This document shows, piece after piece, positions 18,401 to 26,125 of a DNA stretch of 35,381 nucleotides. Both the position numbers and the translations under genes were made by a program. The stretch spans positions 1 to 35,381 of the forward strand of contig JAEOSL010000023.1 in the NCBI GenBank assembly GCA_016840385.1, given 5' to 3'. Positions within the stretch are counted from its first letter, which is position 1, and each line of letters starts with the position of its first letter. Below the pieces are notes generated by a model. The model saw nothing but the letters and a program-made list of their open reading frames with translations. It searched no databases and was not told the origin of the DNA. This DNA is from Candidatus Thorarchaeota archaeon. Its GTDB lineage: Archaea > Asgardarchaeota > Thorarchaeia > Thorarchaeales > Thorarchaeaceae.

Positions 18401-18528
18401 GTGATGGGAGTCAGGAAACCATACTTCGTGCACTCAAACTGTTAGGGCAAACATATGGTAACAAGGAAAATGTTGACCGTTTTGATGAACTGACTAAATT
18501 CATGGACGGAGAAACAGGTACATGGTAG
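15463..18528 (+). CDS. Membrane-anchored HerA/VirB4-type ATPase
   Basis: The 1021-aa protein starts with four hydrophobic segments (about residues 12-36, 40-62, 68-92, 98-120). A long region to about 470 resembles the N-terminal part of VirB4/HerA-like proteins. The HerA-type ATPase follows: Walker A GHTQSGKST near 541, Walker B NLLILEEAHYLLG near 760, and GLGVIIADQSPTSL with the polar sensor of the HerA/FtsK group, then a C-terminal tail with DLFKMHYAV-type strand order. Relatives pump DNA in hexamers in repair, conjugation or defence. The start is a TTG with a weak AGGAAAG; later ATGs would cut into the first helix. The next gene overlaps its stop. No NurA partner is present. Confidence 0.82.
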   Translation: MSEETDSGPWMAWALKGMAVLIVTFIQTMVVLILIMLVPWMPENIIGLTLLISGVVFLAGNVILLESKDARMWIYSLVGGFAVGLGSVVVATLWMLTYIPVPIVGNAFYAVMIVIAVVGFTITWSKTSPTRELHSGVVATSPSIASNQTSLSARGLFQQKPEMTMVVELKEIPHDYAFAENSKYTPQEIIQRFYSVARSLTTTPYGFRIQRVNWNTRILYFTWSQDERMLHRHMAVLNDALEHNLPGFRLEPVANFSGIILNDDEQGSAAVITGIPLSIQDENQLKDPLEAMTGVLQSMENGVYQVFIEPMTVNKSKLKSLERQYKQAIERSETTISREKSGFLGSHQESKMVVNYDAKKKAELLERQIRRWSDTDLFKTTVTVVVWNKDITKTDFEVRRLLSPLMGGVRSDNTQESLRFELKTKRKHIERLLAALPYGNSSILTADEVTVYTIISKKDADVRVTKREKFSSGTKEPVSTQEPKEEDPTRITSLVPSKVKWLKRIQSIFFGNPIDESGKILPKSFVTCIIDLFKMHYAVLGHTQSGKSTTIRSIFGQAVTLGVNPIMFNPTKSHETRLFIHLFEDTRIFTCGRSDLVSLLFNIWNPPKNVPLSKWVDRVVQAWTLWLPNDPVISMHFEKVVYTMYKKCGWDTANNSKGRPILITDLIEALEVEEQRLHYGDEVSSNVFGILVERIRSILRRYNLVGIFNTKTGITVSELLSHPTIIDMDALSGNDKVLLMGILTAAICEYKLSNPTKEVTNLLILEEAHYLLGGFDATGEAHSGVKLQAISAFVEMLRVVGGTGLGVIIADQSPTSLAPLVMKIVVNVIIHALLNDADRKLVGSHTRCTDAQIDHIGGMGVGEAIVYLQHEGEPKNVKMLTLDKFIQGELPDDFVSDDSLLQHMKTITAKRPHLLDSEPLPDDSGEQFQQKNEEAMDPIGSELLRIIKTPPIAKFVKEGLETKDYPALSKQIRLIATTHGDGSQETILRALKLLGQTYGNKENVDRFDELTKFMDGETGTW

Positions 18529-21500
18529 GAGAGGGTTCAGAGCGTCCCAGAAGACGACCTGAAGGACATGACGAAGATGAAAAACCTGAGGTTGATGAGA
18601 AACCACGCACGGCACAAGACGTCATGAATGAGATTCGAGGGGAGATTGAGAACAAGGAAGCTGAACCTGAAAATGAACCAAAAGAGAGCCCTGAAGATAC
18701 TGAACCACCTAGAGAATACCCTGAACCTCCTGAACCCTGTGTAAGAGATGCATCAAAGGAACTTGCATGGAAAGAGGATCTGGAACGAGAGCGAGAGGCA
18801 GAAAGAGAAAAGGAGCGAGAACGTGCTCGACAAGAAAGAGAGGAGAATGCTGAGAAAGATGCTCTAGATGACCTTGAGAAAGAACTACAGAAGGCTCTCG
18901 AAGATCGGGGAATTGACCCTGAAGATCTCAAGGAGCGATTGAGAGACCAATATGTCAAAGATATTGAAGACTACCTCAACGAGCAACCAGAAGATAAGGA
19001 AAAGGACTCAGACGAGGAAGATGAAGGAGGAAAGAAAGCTGGGGTTGAAGGCTCCTCTCAGTATGATGATGGTTCTGGACAGATGTATGAGATGAGAACT
19101 AAGCCTCCTCATGAATCAGATACAGAGACAGAAATGGAGCCACAGAGTGAATCTGCCGAGGACACTCAAGAACCAGAGTTCAGTCCTGAGAGTGAACCCC
19201 AAAAGGAGAGAATAAAACCTCCCTCAGAAAAGAGTGAACCAAGTTCTGAACCTGAAGCTGTTCCAACTGAGCCCGAACAGCCTAGTTCAAAGGAGGATGT
19301 TGAGGAACCCGAAGTCGAGAGTGTACCCACCGAGAAGTCATCTAGCAGGTCGAAGTCCGCAGAGGATACTGCCATCCAAGAAGATGCTAGTCCCAGAACA
19401 GTCCAGACAGGTCCAGAGGTCCCTCAAGAAACTGCAAAGTCAGAGAAAGAGAGTGAATCTACTGAGCCAAAGGAAGAAGATGAGACCGAGACCCCAGAGA
19501 TTGACGTTGAAACAAAGCAAGAAACTGAACCAGAGACCCCAGAAGTAGAGGTCGAAGCTGGTGAAACAAAGCAAGAGGTTGAATCAGAAACCGCGGAAGT
19601 AGAAAAACAGGCAACTGAACAAGAAGAGGAGCTTGAGACCGAGTCACAAGAATCAGAATCTGTTGAAGACCTTGAAGATCTAGCATGGAAAGAACAACTG
19701 CTGAAGATATACAATGAGATGCCAGAAGATTGGAAAGAGATGTTCCAAGAGTATCTTCGGGGACTTATAGAGGATGAAGAGGAACTCGAGAGGTTATTGA
19801 AAAAACATGGATTGGAGGCGCTACTTGAAGATGATGAACAGATGGATGAGGTCAGGAAGTTCCTTGAACTTAGGGCAGCTCTTCGAGAACATGGTGAGGA
19901 ACATCTTGAGAGTATCGCAGCAGAACTAGGAATTGATATGGAGCAGGCTGAGCAATGGGCAAGTGGTGAGGAAGAACCACAGATCCTGAAGGATGTACTC
20001 AATCTAGAGGGTTACTGGGCCTTTTGGGAACTTCTTCGACTTAATGCAGAACATGGCCTTCCAGAGAGTGCAGAGGATTTAGAGGCCATCCTACAGGATA
20101 ATCCTATGCTAGAACTTGCCGATCCGACACTTCCATTCGAGCTATGGAAGAGAGATGCAAGAGCTTGGGTCGAAATAATGGTGATGAAGAGGCGAGGAGA
20201 GATTGGAATACGCCTCAGGAATGGACGGGAAATCTACAGTAGAAAGGACATCGAACGACTAAGTAGCAAGTATGGAATTCCAAAAGCTGAGATAATTGCA
20301 TGGTTGCGAGGTGAAAAGGTCCCACCACTACTTCGGAAGATTCGTTCTATAAAACTGAAGGAAATAGATGAAGGACAGGCAGAAGTTCGAATTAGTTACC
20401 CTGTACTACTTGGAAAAGAAATGAAAACATACGAGGAAGTTGTAGGAAAAATAAGTGATATTTGGCCAGGTTTTGCTAAGCGCTCTGATTTTTCCAAACT
20501 GATGAAGCACGCTAAAGCACATTTTCAAATATTGGATGAACTTGATAGTAGAAAATCTATTCACAGATCAGAAATAACAAACTTGCATAAGCAATATGGC
20601 ATTCCACGAAACACGGTCAAAAGATGGGTGCAAAGCGGAAATGTACCTATGATCTACGATATGCTAAACAATGCTATCTCATTGGACATAGCCAACGATA
20701 GAATCCTTGACATTATGATTCGTTTGAACGGTTTGAAATCTTGGCAAGATGTCAAGCAGCGTCTTGAATCTTTGTATGGAAACGAGATACTTCAAAGTCA
20801 ACCATCCTACAAGCAAGATGCTGCTCAAGCCAAGGCCTTCTTCAGATTTCTCAAATCTCTTAAGATGGGTGGAGTACTTCCCGGAATTGCTAAGCGATCC
20901 AATGTGAAAACTAGTCAAGTGGCTAGCTGGTACTACAATTCTATCCTCCCTAGACTTGTTCGTATAGCAAGTCGTATACCAACAGAACGACCTAAACACG
21001 GACATAGATGGTTGCCTTTAGAAATGAAACCTGGGCAGGATTTGTCAAATTTCATCCAAGTTCCACTAAGAGTAAAATCGGTGAAAGACCTATTCGAAGT
21101 TTTAGACCAACTAAACGGGATTTCTTCTAAAAAGATGAGAAGTTGGGCTAAAAGATTAGGCGATTCATCAAAACCTATGGCTTTCATGTATCTACTTGGT
21201 GCGCTACTTTCAGATGGATACTTTTCAATAAAGAAAGATGCCTTTTCAGGTGCGATTGGGATTAAGCTTGGTAAAGTGTATGATTGGAGTGAACCTATGG
21301 GGGATGCCTTTTGCTACTATCTTGGTCTTCTTGGATTCTCTGCAGGAAGAAAAAAGGACGTGTCAGCCACAATTGCTGGAAGAACTTCTGAAATGATGGT
21401 ATGGAGTAGTGAATCAAGTCCCTTCTTCCAGTGGATAAAACAGGCCCTCTTTGGACTAAGCCCTTCAGAAACAAAAAGTGATACGCCGATAAGTTCTCAG

Positions 21501-21962
21501 TGGATTATTACAATGCCCAGAAACCTACAGATTGCATTCCTACAAGGTGTTGCTGATGGTGATGGATATGCCATGAATAAAGCTGTAAGAGTTGGTATAT
21601 CTTCAAAGAGTAACAAAGAATTCTTAGTAGCAGTCTTGAAATCACTTGGTATAGAGTCAACAATATCAAAAGGTGCCAATTCTGTTTTTATCGAAAAAGG
21701 GAGTGAAATAGAAAAAGCAGCAAAGCTTCCATTCTTCAGGTTTGCTACAAGCCGAATGAAAAAACTAATCGAGCTTGTCAAGATGCTAAATTCTCCGAGG
21801 AGTTACCATGCATCTTCTGAGGAAATAGAACTTATTGTCAAATTGCACAGAGAAGGATACTCATCTGGAGAAATCGTAGAGATTCTCTGGAAAGAGATGG
21901 GAGTATTTCGACGTCCCCAAACTGTTCGAGATATTATCAAAAGACACTCAAAGGAAAATTAA
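18522..21962 (+). CDS. Acidic, multi-HTH protein with C-terminal LAGLIDADG endonuclease domain
   Basis: The 1146-aa protein has several parts. Residues 1-390 are disordered, very rich in Glu, Pro, Ser and Thr. A helical acidic region follows (390-560). At least four HTH-like units each end in a W-x-x-G/S-x-x-P pattern: near 455-490, 567-610 (YGIPKAEIIAWLRGEKVPP), 677-715 (YGIPRNTVKRWVQSGNVP) and 772-818. Two LAGLIDADG motifs lie at about 887 (LLGALLSDGYF) and 1002 (FLQGVADGDGYA). A last HTH occupies 1098-1146. Both motifs keep the acidic residue. No intein splice motifs are seen, so this is a free-standing fusion. Its ATG lies inside the last codons of the ATPase gene. Confidence 0.85.
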   Translation: MVGEGSERPRRRPEGHDEDEKPEVDEKPRTAQDVMNEIRGEIENKEAEPENEPKESPEDTEPPREYPEPPEPCVRDASKELAWKEDLEREREAEREKERERARQEREENAEKDALDDLEKELQKALEDRGIDPEDLKERLRDQYVKDIEDYLNEQPEDKEKDSDEEDEGGKKAGVEGSSQYDDGSGQMYEMRTKPPHESDTETEMEPQSESAEDTQEPEFSPESEPQKERIKPPSEKSEPSSEPEAVPTEPEQPSSKEDVEEPEVESVPTEKSSSRSKSAEDTAIQEDASPRTVQTGPEVPQETAKSEKESESTEPKEEDETETPEIDVETKQETEPETPEVEVEAGETKQEVESETAEVEKQATEQEEELETESQESESVEDLEDLAWKEQLLKIYNEMPEDWKEMFQEYLRGLIEDEEELERLLKKHGLEALLEDDEQMDEVRKFLELRAALREHGEEHLESIAAELGIDMEQAEQWASGEEEPQILKDVLNLEGYWAFWELLRLNAEHGLPESAEDLEAILQDNPMLELADPTLPFELWKRDARAWVEIMVMKRRGEIGIRLRNGREIYSRKDIERLSSKYGIPKAEIIAWLRGEKVPPLLRKIRSIKLKEIDEGQAEVRISYPVLLGKEMKTYEEVVGKISDIWPGFAKRSDFSKLMKHAKAHFQILDELDSRKSIHRSEITNLHKQYGIPRNTVKRWVQSGNVPMIYDMLNNAISLDIANDRILDIMIRLNGLKSWQDVKQRLESLYGNEILQSQPSYKQDAAQAKAFFRFLKSLKMGGVLPGIAKRSNVKTSQVASWYYNSILPRLVRIASRIPTERPKHGHRWLPLEMKPGQDLSNFIQVPLRVKSVKDLFEVLDQLNGISSKKMRSWAKRLGDSSKPMAFMYLLGALLSDGYFSIKKDAFSGAIGIKLGKVYDWSEPMGDAFCYYLGLLGFSAGRKKDVSATIAGRTSEMMVWSSESSPFFQWIKQALFGLSPSETKSDTPISSQWIITMPRNLQIAFLQGVADGDGYAMNKAVRVGISSKSNKEFLVAVLKSLGIESTISKGANSVFIEKGSEIEKAAKLPFFRFATSRMKKLIELVKMLNSPRSYHASSEEIELIVKLHREGYSSGEIVEILWKEMGVFRRPQTVRDIIKRHSKEN

Positions 21963-21971
21963 TTGTGGTCT

Positions 21972-22832
21972 TTACAATTTTGAGAGTCGGGTAATTTCCT
22001 CCTCTAGTATATCACAGTATTCATCGAATGATTCCCAACTAACAATATCAATGAGATGTTTCAATTCCCCTCTCGTATGCTCATATATGACTCTCTTCCT
22101 AGGTTTCACTGATATTTGATCGTTTTCGAGTACAACTTCCCAAAGTGGTCCATCAAAAACAATGATGGGGTAGACTCTCCAATTCAAATTCACAGGAGCG
22201 GGATTAATCAAAGCTCTGTTTGTGTATCCCTGGTAGCGGGACACCTCATATTCGAAGGCTGATATGACCTGTTCGCATGAACCATATAGTCCATTCTTAG
22301 TCTTAGGACCGAATACTGGGACTCCTGCAGTTGCTATCTTGTCAACCTCTGCTAGACAATGGTGGCTGGTTCTTAGAATATCATTATACTTTTCTTCATT
22401 ACCACCAATCTTTCCAATACGGCTAAGATAGTCTACCATGAACATCCCTCCTAATGAGTAATGGTCAAGCTTCCGATTTCCCTTGAAGAATGGTGTTTCC
22501 TGATAGAATACCCAATTTTCACTACTTCGCTTCTTGCATTCCACTACTAGAGAAGTATAACACAAACTAGCCATCAGTGTTCCAATTTCTCTATCACCAA
22601 TTTCAGTTGTTCTTGATGCTAGAATATCCATCGAACGCATTTTTTCTTGATTTTTTTGGTAAACGTTCTTCCCTACTCCTAATGATTCATTCTTAAGATC
22701 CAATTCAACATTCCAAAAAGGTGATGAAAGTTGCGTATTCCATTTCATTGATTTAAGTTTTCGAAATACATTCAACTCAAGAATGAAACCTCTCTCTTCT
22801 AGTGCTTTGACTACTTTATCTGCATTCTCCAT
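21972..22832 (-). CDS. PD-(D/E)XK nuclease-like protein
   Basis: The protein of about 286 aa opens with ENADKVVKALEERGFILELNVFRKL, a helix-strand entry like that of restriction-type nucleases. D82 (SMDILAS) is followed by a strand carrying E111 and K113 (LVVECKKR), giving D...E-x-K (numbered from the upstream GTG/ATG at 22871). That is the PD-(D/E)XK active-site layout. The rest of the protein is unrecognised. I start it at 22832, where GGGAG lies six bases upstream. It is convergent with the LAGLIDADG gene, ten bases apart. Restriction, repair or element maintenance are all possible roles. Confidence 0.6.
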   Translation of the reverse strand: MENADKVVKALEERGFILELNVFRKLKSMKWNTQLSSPFWNVELDLKNESLGVGKNVYQKNQEKMRSMDILASRTTEIGDREIGTLMASLCYTSLVVECKKRSSENWVFYQETPFFKGNRKLDHYSLGGMFMVDYLSRIGKIGGNEEKYNDILRTSHHCLAEVDKIATAGVPVFGPKTKNGLYGSCEQVISAFEYEVSRYQGYTNRALINPAPVNLNWRVYPIIVFDGPLWEVVLENDQISVKPRKRVIYEHTRGELKHLIDIVSWESFDEYCDILEEEITRLSKL

Positions 22833-22952
22833 TATTTCTCCCTCAATCGATTTGATTCCAACCATCCACATTTCAGTTTTACTTCTTACTTCTCTTCAAG
22901 CCCATCAACAAAGAACGATATGTCAAAGAACATTGAAATTCATGTGAAGTTA

Positions 22953-23525
22953 TTATCCTAGAAGTATCTTTTCGCGTAGCACTTCAGGAATACCTTCCGG
23001 TTTGTACTCACTCAGTATACTTTTCGCGATAAGGATACAATGATCCAGAACTGCTTGATGTTCTGATGCCTCTTTCCTTGCTTCATCGGTACTTTTGTTA
23101 TCCTTCGAAAGATATGCCTCGAACGTCATATTGTAGTATCTCGCCATATTGTAGAACACGATAAACTTTGTACGGACTTCAGGTTCAAGAAGACTAGCTT
23201 CCCCTGAGTTTTTAGCAATGTCCCAGTTATCTGTTGGAAGAGGTATGTAGGCATCATGGTCAGCAGCTCGATGTGCTGCGAATGTATTAAGAAACTCTTC
23301 TAATTCTCCAATCAGACTATCGAATAATGCATCTTTTTTCTTGCGTCTTTCTTCTCTATCGAGTGCTTCACTTGCTCTTAATGCCAAGAGAAAACCAATC
23401 AATGTTCCCACAATCTCAACTGATAATCCTGCAAATGGGACCGGAATCAACATATCGACAACCACTGCAATAGGCAAGACTATGATTGAGATTAAAATCA
23501 AAAATCTAATACCCTGAAAATTCAA
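22953..23525 (-). CDS. Small membrane protein of unknown function
   Basis: The 190-aa protein has two hydrophobic segments (about 5-25 and 32-52) followed by a charged helical soluble part of about 135 residues beginning ASEALDREERRKKKDALF. The order suggests a membrane hairpin with a cytosolic helical domain. The start is a TTG with GGAG seven bases upstream. It has no assigned family that I recognise. It lies upstream of, and in the same orientation as, the PD-(D/E)XK-like gene with about 120 bases between, so a shared transcript is possible but not shown. Confidence 0.55.
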   Translation of the reverse strand: MNFQGIRFLILISIIVLPIAVVVDMLIPVPFAGLSVEIVGTLIGFLLALRASEALDREERRKKKDALFDSLIGELEEFLNTFAAHRAADHDAYIPLPTDNWDIAKNSGEASLLEPEVRTKFIVFYNMARYYNMTFEAYLSKDNKSTDEARKEASEHQAVLDHCILIAKSILSEYKPEGIPEVLREKILLG

Positions 23526-23590
23526 TTACGTAGCTCCACAATATTTCATGAAATCTACTATCTTGAAGAAATAAAACCCTTGCGAACCTG

Positions 23591-23715
23591 AATCAATCAT
23601 TAACTCTCTATGTTCAGGGATACACCTCGGGAGTAATTGTAGAAATTCTATGGAAAAATCTGGAGTTTCTCTTCGTCTTCGATCAATAATCAATAGACAC
23701 TCAAAGAGTGACTAG
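23591..23715 (+). pseudogene. Frameshifted remnant of the LAGLIDADG protein's C-terminus
   Basis: The conceptual product GYTSGVIVEILWKNL, then after a one-base shift GVSLRLRSIINRHSKSD and stop, matches the C-terminal HTH of the 1146-aa protein (GYSSGEIVEILWKEMGV..., ...IIKRHSKEN and stop). The break is one missing base near 23660. Only about 40 codons remain. It is in the same orientation as the parent and lies 1.7 kb beyond its end, so a second copy of this type of gene once stood here. Confidence 0.8.
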
Positions 23716-23792
23716 AGTTAATTTTGAAACAAAACACAGATATCCTTGTATCGTTTTCAAAAAAAGTGGGACTCTATGGGGATGTGACGTTA

Positions 23793-25439
23793 ATGTCAGA
23801 GAGAAAGAAGGCTAAAGCAAAACCTAAGCCTAAACCTAGTAAAACTACGAAACCAAAAGCTAAGAAGAAACCAGCTACGAAGAAGAAGACTCCAGCAAAG
23901 AAAGCAACAGCAAAGAAGAAGACAAAAAAGGAGAAAACTAAAAATGACAAAAAATTCACTGGTATTCTGTTGAATTTTACTGCCCATATAGCTATTCATC
24001 CAGATGCTCGTCCCAAATGGATTACCGAAGTTGATGGTTCTCGTGGATGGTCCAAATTCAATGAGTTCTTGAAATTTGATGTTCTAGGAAGATTGCGGTT
24101 TAATTTGCACGATAGATCTAAGAAAATAGGTATACAAATTCCTACCTATGATTTAGTTGAGGCATGTCTACTTGATTATGTTATATCAAGTAGACATCTT
24201 CTAAAAACCCTCCGTGAAGGAGATCAGAAGCATCTTGAATCTGCACGTACTGTGACCTTAGATTTTTCTTCTGTAACTTCATTAACCAAGTCTCTAGCTG
24301 ACTATCTGCGCAAACTGATTGAATTTCAAGATGTAACCTCATCGGACCATACTATTGAATCTCCTCCTAAAGGAAGTAAGACTTGCATTTTTCCACCGGA
24401 AAAAATGTCACTCCTCAATAATGTTTCAATTATTGCTGTTGAGGACACTCAAAAGATAGTTCAATTCTTTACTGATTTGATTTTAGAATCTAAAGGAACA
24501 TATATCCCAATGTGGATTCGGGAAACTAAGGTTGAAGGACACTCGCTAGTATATCTTACTATGAAGTTTCCACAATCAATTCCTTTCTCTTCCGAAGATT
24601 TATCAGAAAGTGAAAGAGCAACGAATTTGCTAGCAGCTGACCTGCCCCCTTATTATTTCACAGCACAGTCCACACTTGGTAGGAGACCTGATATTACTAA
24701 TTTCTTGTTAATTGAAGTGAGTTCAATTGAGAAATGCGTCCCGCAAAGGGATGATTATGGATTCGAATTAGTTCTAAATGAAGCTGATTTCCCCAAAGGT
24801 CCGTTAAAAGAAGCCTGCCTAGTCCGCGATTTCATTCATAGAAGAGAGAAGATTCTTGAATTAACTCGCATACTAAACATTACGCAGAATCGATTCAATC
24901 AATTATTAGGAGAACTTCCAATTGGATATACCCAAGATTTGGATGAAAGGAGGAATCGATTGAAAAAGCTCAATTGCGTATATGAAGGACTTACGATATT
25001 GCAAAGAAGTACGTCCATTGCTGAAACGCGGCTTTCGAAATTTCCAAAAGCAAAACATTTTGGGGAAGCAGTCGCTATTTTTTTCCCATTATTTTCAGGA
25101 TTGCCGTTTGATGCAACTGTTCAGTTGCATCAGCTTGCAGATGTTACTCATCAACTTGATATGTTGGAAAAATCCGTTGAAACAAGAATCTCTATTGAAC
25201 GGGCTGCAATAGATCAGTCGCGGGAAGCATATGAAAATCGTCGAGAAGAATCTTATAATTTTCTTTCAATGATTCTTGGAGTTCTTGTAATCTTTGAAGT
25301 GTTTGCATCTTTCTTATCTTGGTTTCTTCCTGAAGTAAACCTCATTGGATATGTTATTTGGGTAGTGATGCTATTATTGTTGTCACTCGTGATTATTTTG
25401 AGTGTACAAAGATTTCTTAGAAAATCAAATGAATCGTGA
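23793..25439 (+). CDS. Protein with lysine/proline-rich N-terminal tail and C-terminal membrane segments
   Basis: From the ATG at 23793 the protein is 548 aa. Residues 1-55 are almost only K, P, A, T (PAKKATAKKKTKKEK), like histone H1 tails. A globular part of about 420 residues follows, of unknown fold, with a helical region (about 370-470) before two close hydrophobic segments (about 490-540) near the C-terminus. I chose 23793 because GGGGATG precedes it and the tail begins there; an in-frame TTG at 23724 would add 23 residues. A basic tail could bind nucleic acid at the membrane, which is inference. It is the last gene of the island, and AT-rich. Confidence 0.6.
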   Translation: MSERKKAKAKPKPKPSKTTKPKAKKKPATKKKTPAKKATAKKKTKKEKTKNDKKFTGILLNFTAHIAIHPDARPKWITEVDGSRGWSKFNEFLKFDVLGRLRFNLHDRSKKIGIQIPTYDLVEACLLDYVISSRHLLKTLREGDQKHLESARTVTLDFSSVTSLTKSLADYLRKLIEFQDVTSSDHTIESPPKGSKTCIFPPEKMSLLNNVSIIAVEDTQKIVQFFTDLILESKGTYIPMWIRETKVEGHSLVYLTMKFPQSIPFSSEDLSESERATNLLAADLPPYYFTAQSTLGRRPDITNFLLIEVSSIEKCVPQRDDYGFELVLNEADFPKGPLKEACLVRDFIHRREKILELTRILNITQNRFNQLLGELPIGYTQDLDERRNRLKKLNCVYEGLTILQRSTSIAETRLSKFPKAKHFGEAVAIFFPLFSGLPFDATVQLHQLADVTHQLDMLEKSVETRISIERAAIDQSREAYENRREESYNFLSMILGVLVIFEVFASFLSWFLPEVNLIGYVIWVVMLLLLSLVIILSVQRFLRKSNES

Positions 25440-25516
25440 TCATGGAATGACCTACATATTCAAACTAATATTTACATCACCCAGAATACGTCATTTGATT
25501 TTTGATTGGTAGATAT

Positions 25517-25699
25517 TTGACCCTCTACGAGTGGCAAGACTTAGGAATGCCTGAAGCACTATAGGTAATCACCGCAGAGGAATTCGGACCGCTCCTAGTG
25601 ACCATGGATTCTCATGGAAATAGCATGCATGATGAAATGGATGCGAAGGTTGCAGCTAAGAAGGTTGAAGTCTACTCAAAAATTGGCATCAAAGAGTAA
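25517..25699 (+). pseudogene. Decayed 3' end of a second fumarase beta gene
   Basis: In one frame this stretch encodes LYEWQDLGMPEAL, a TAG, then VITAEEFGPLLVTMDSHG and on to GIKE and a stop, collinear without gaps with the last 58 codons of fumB (12190-12363). By my hand count about 44 of 57 residues match, and most base differences are silent third-position changes. The only break is TGG to TAG at 25562-25564, and no 5' part or start is present. Silent divergence means both copies evolved as coding sequence before this one was cut off. Confidence 0.88.
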
Positions 25700-25702
25700 G
25701 CA

Positions 25703-26125
25703 TCAGGGTATGAGTACAATCACTAGTGACAGGAATGTAAGTACGGTAACTAAGGAGAGTACGCATCGAATACAACTTGCTTCTCCTTTGTTCCAAATCT
25801 CCCCAGACTTAAGACCAATGAGTCCACCAAAAAATGCTGCTGCCCAAATGGCTAATTGTGGTGCTACATAGTATGCACCAACTGACCAATCGTTAAATGC
25901 AATATTGTATAGAGGAATAGATACGATTACTATTCCTATGGGGATTGCTATTGCAGATACTACAAGAGCTTGTATTGTTCCTGTATTCGAACTCCGCCCA
26001 GCATAGTGACCCACTAGAATTGTAAAGATAATTGCTACCATACTGAGAAATACTGTTAATGTTAGTGTTGTAAGCGTCATCCAAACCACATATACATCTA
26101 GGACTAATACAAGATAAATATTCAC
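25703..26125 (-). CDS. Four-TM membrane protein of unknown function
   Basis: The 140-aa protein is strongly hydrophobic, with segments at about 3-40, 52-75, 85-105 and 115-138. The loop SGEIWNKGEASCIR between the last two is positively charged. No family is recognised. The start is uncertain: a GTG at 26125, or an ATG at 26080 that would remove part of the first segment. Its 3' end lies three bases from the fumB remnant, pointing the other way, and it is divergent from the fumarate reductase genes. It is too small to be identified as an anchor subunit of that enzyme, and is on the opposite strand. Confidence 0.55.
   Translation of the reverse strand: MNIYLVLVLDVYVVWMTLTTLTLTVFLSMVAIIFTILVGHYAGRSSNTGTIQALVVSAIAIPIGIVIVSIPLYNIAFNDWSVGAYYVAPQLAIWAAAFFGGLIGLKSGEIWNKGEASCIRCVLSLVTVLTFLSLVIVLIP

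Noticed and set aside
18500..20002. Serine-rich ORFs on the minus strand
   Set aside because: They mirror the Glu/Pro-rich codons of the plus-strand gene and have no start site or motif.
21000..21962. An intein inside the 1146-aa protein
   Set aside because: LAGLIDADG motifs are there but there is no N-terminal splice Cys/Ser block, no HN followed by C/S/T, and no host protein that resumes after the domain.
23774..23999. Phe/Leu-rich minus-strand ORFs
   Set aside because: They are shadows of the lysine-rich tail codons (AAG/AAA read as CTT/TTT).
12400..25520. CRISPR array or integrase gene within the island
   Set aside because: No regularly spaced repeats and no tyrosine- or serine-recombinase motifs were found on either strand.
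25517..25699. Functional small gene at the fumB remnant
   Set aside because: It lacks a start and the first conserved blocks, and an in-frame stop replaces a conserved Trp; an ATG after the stop would give only a fragment.
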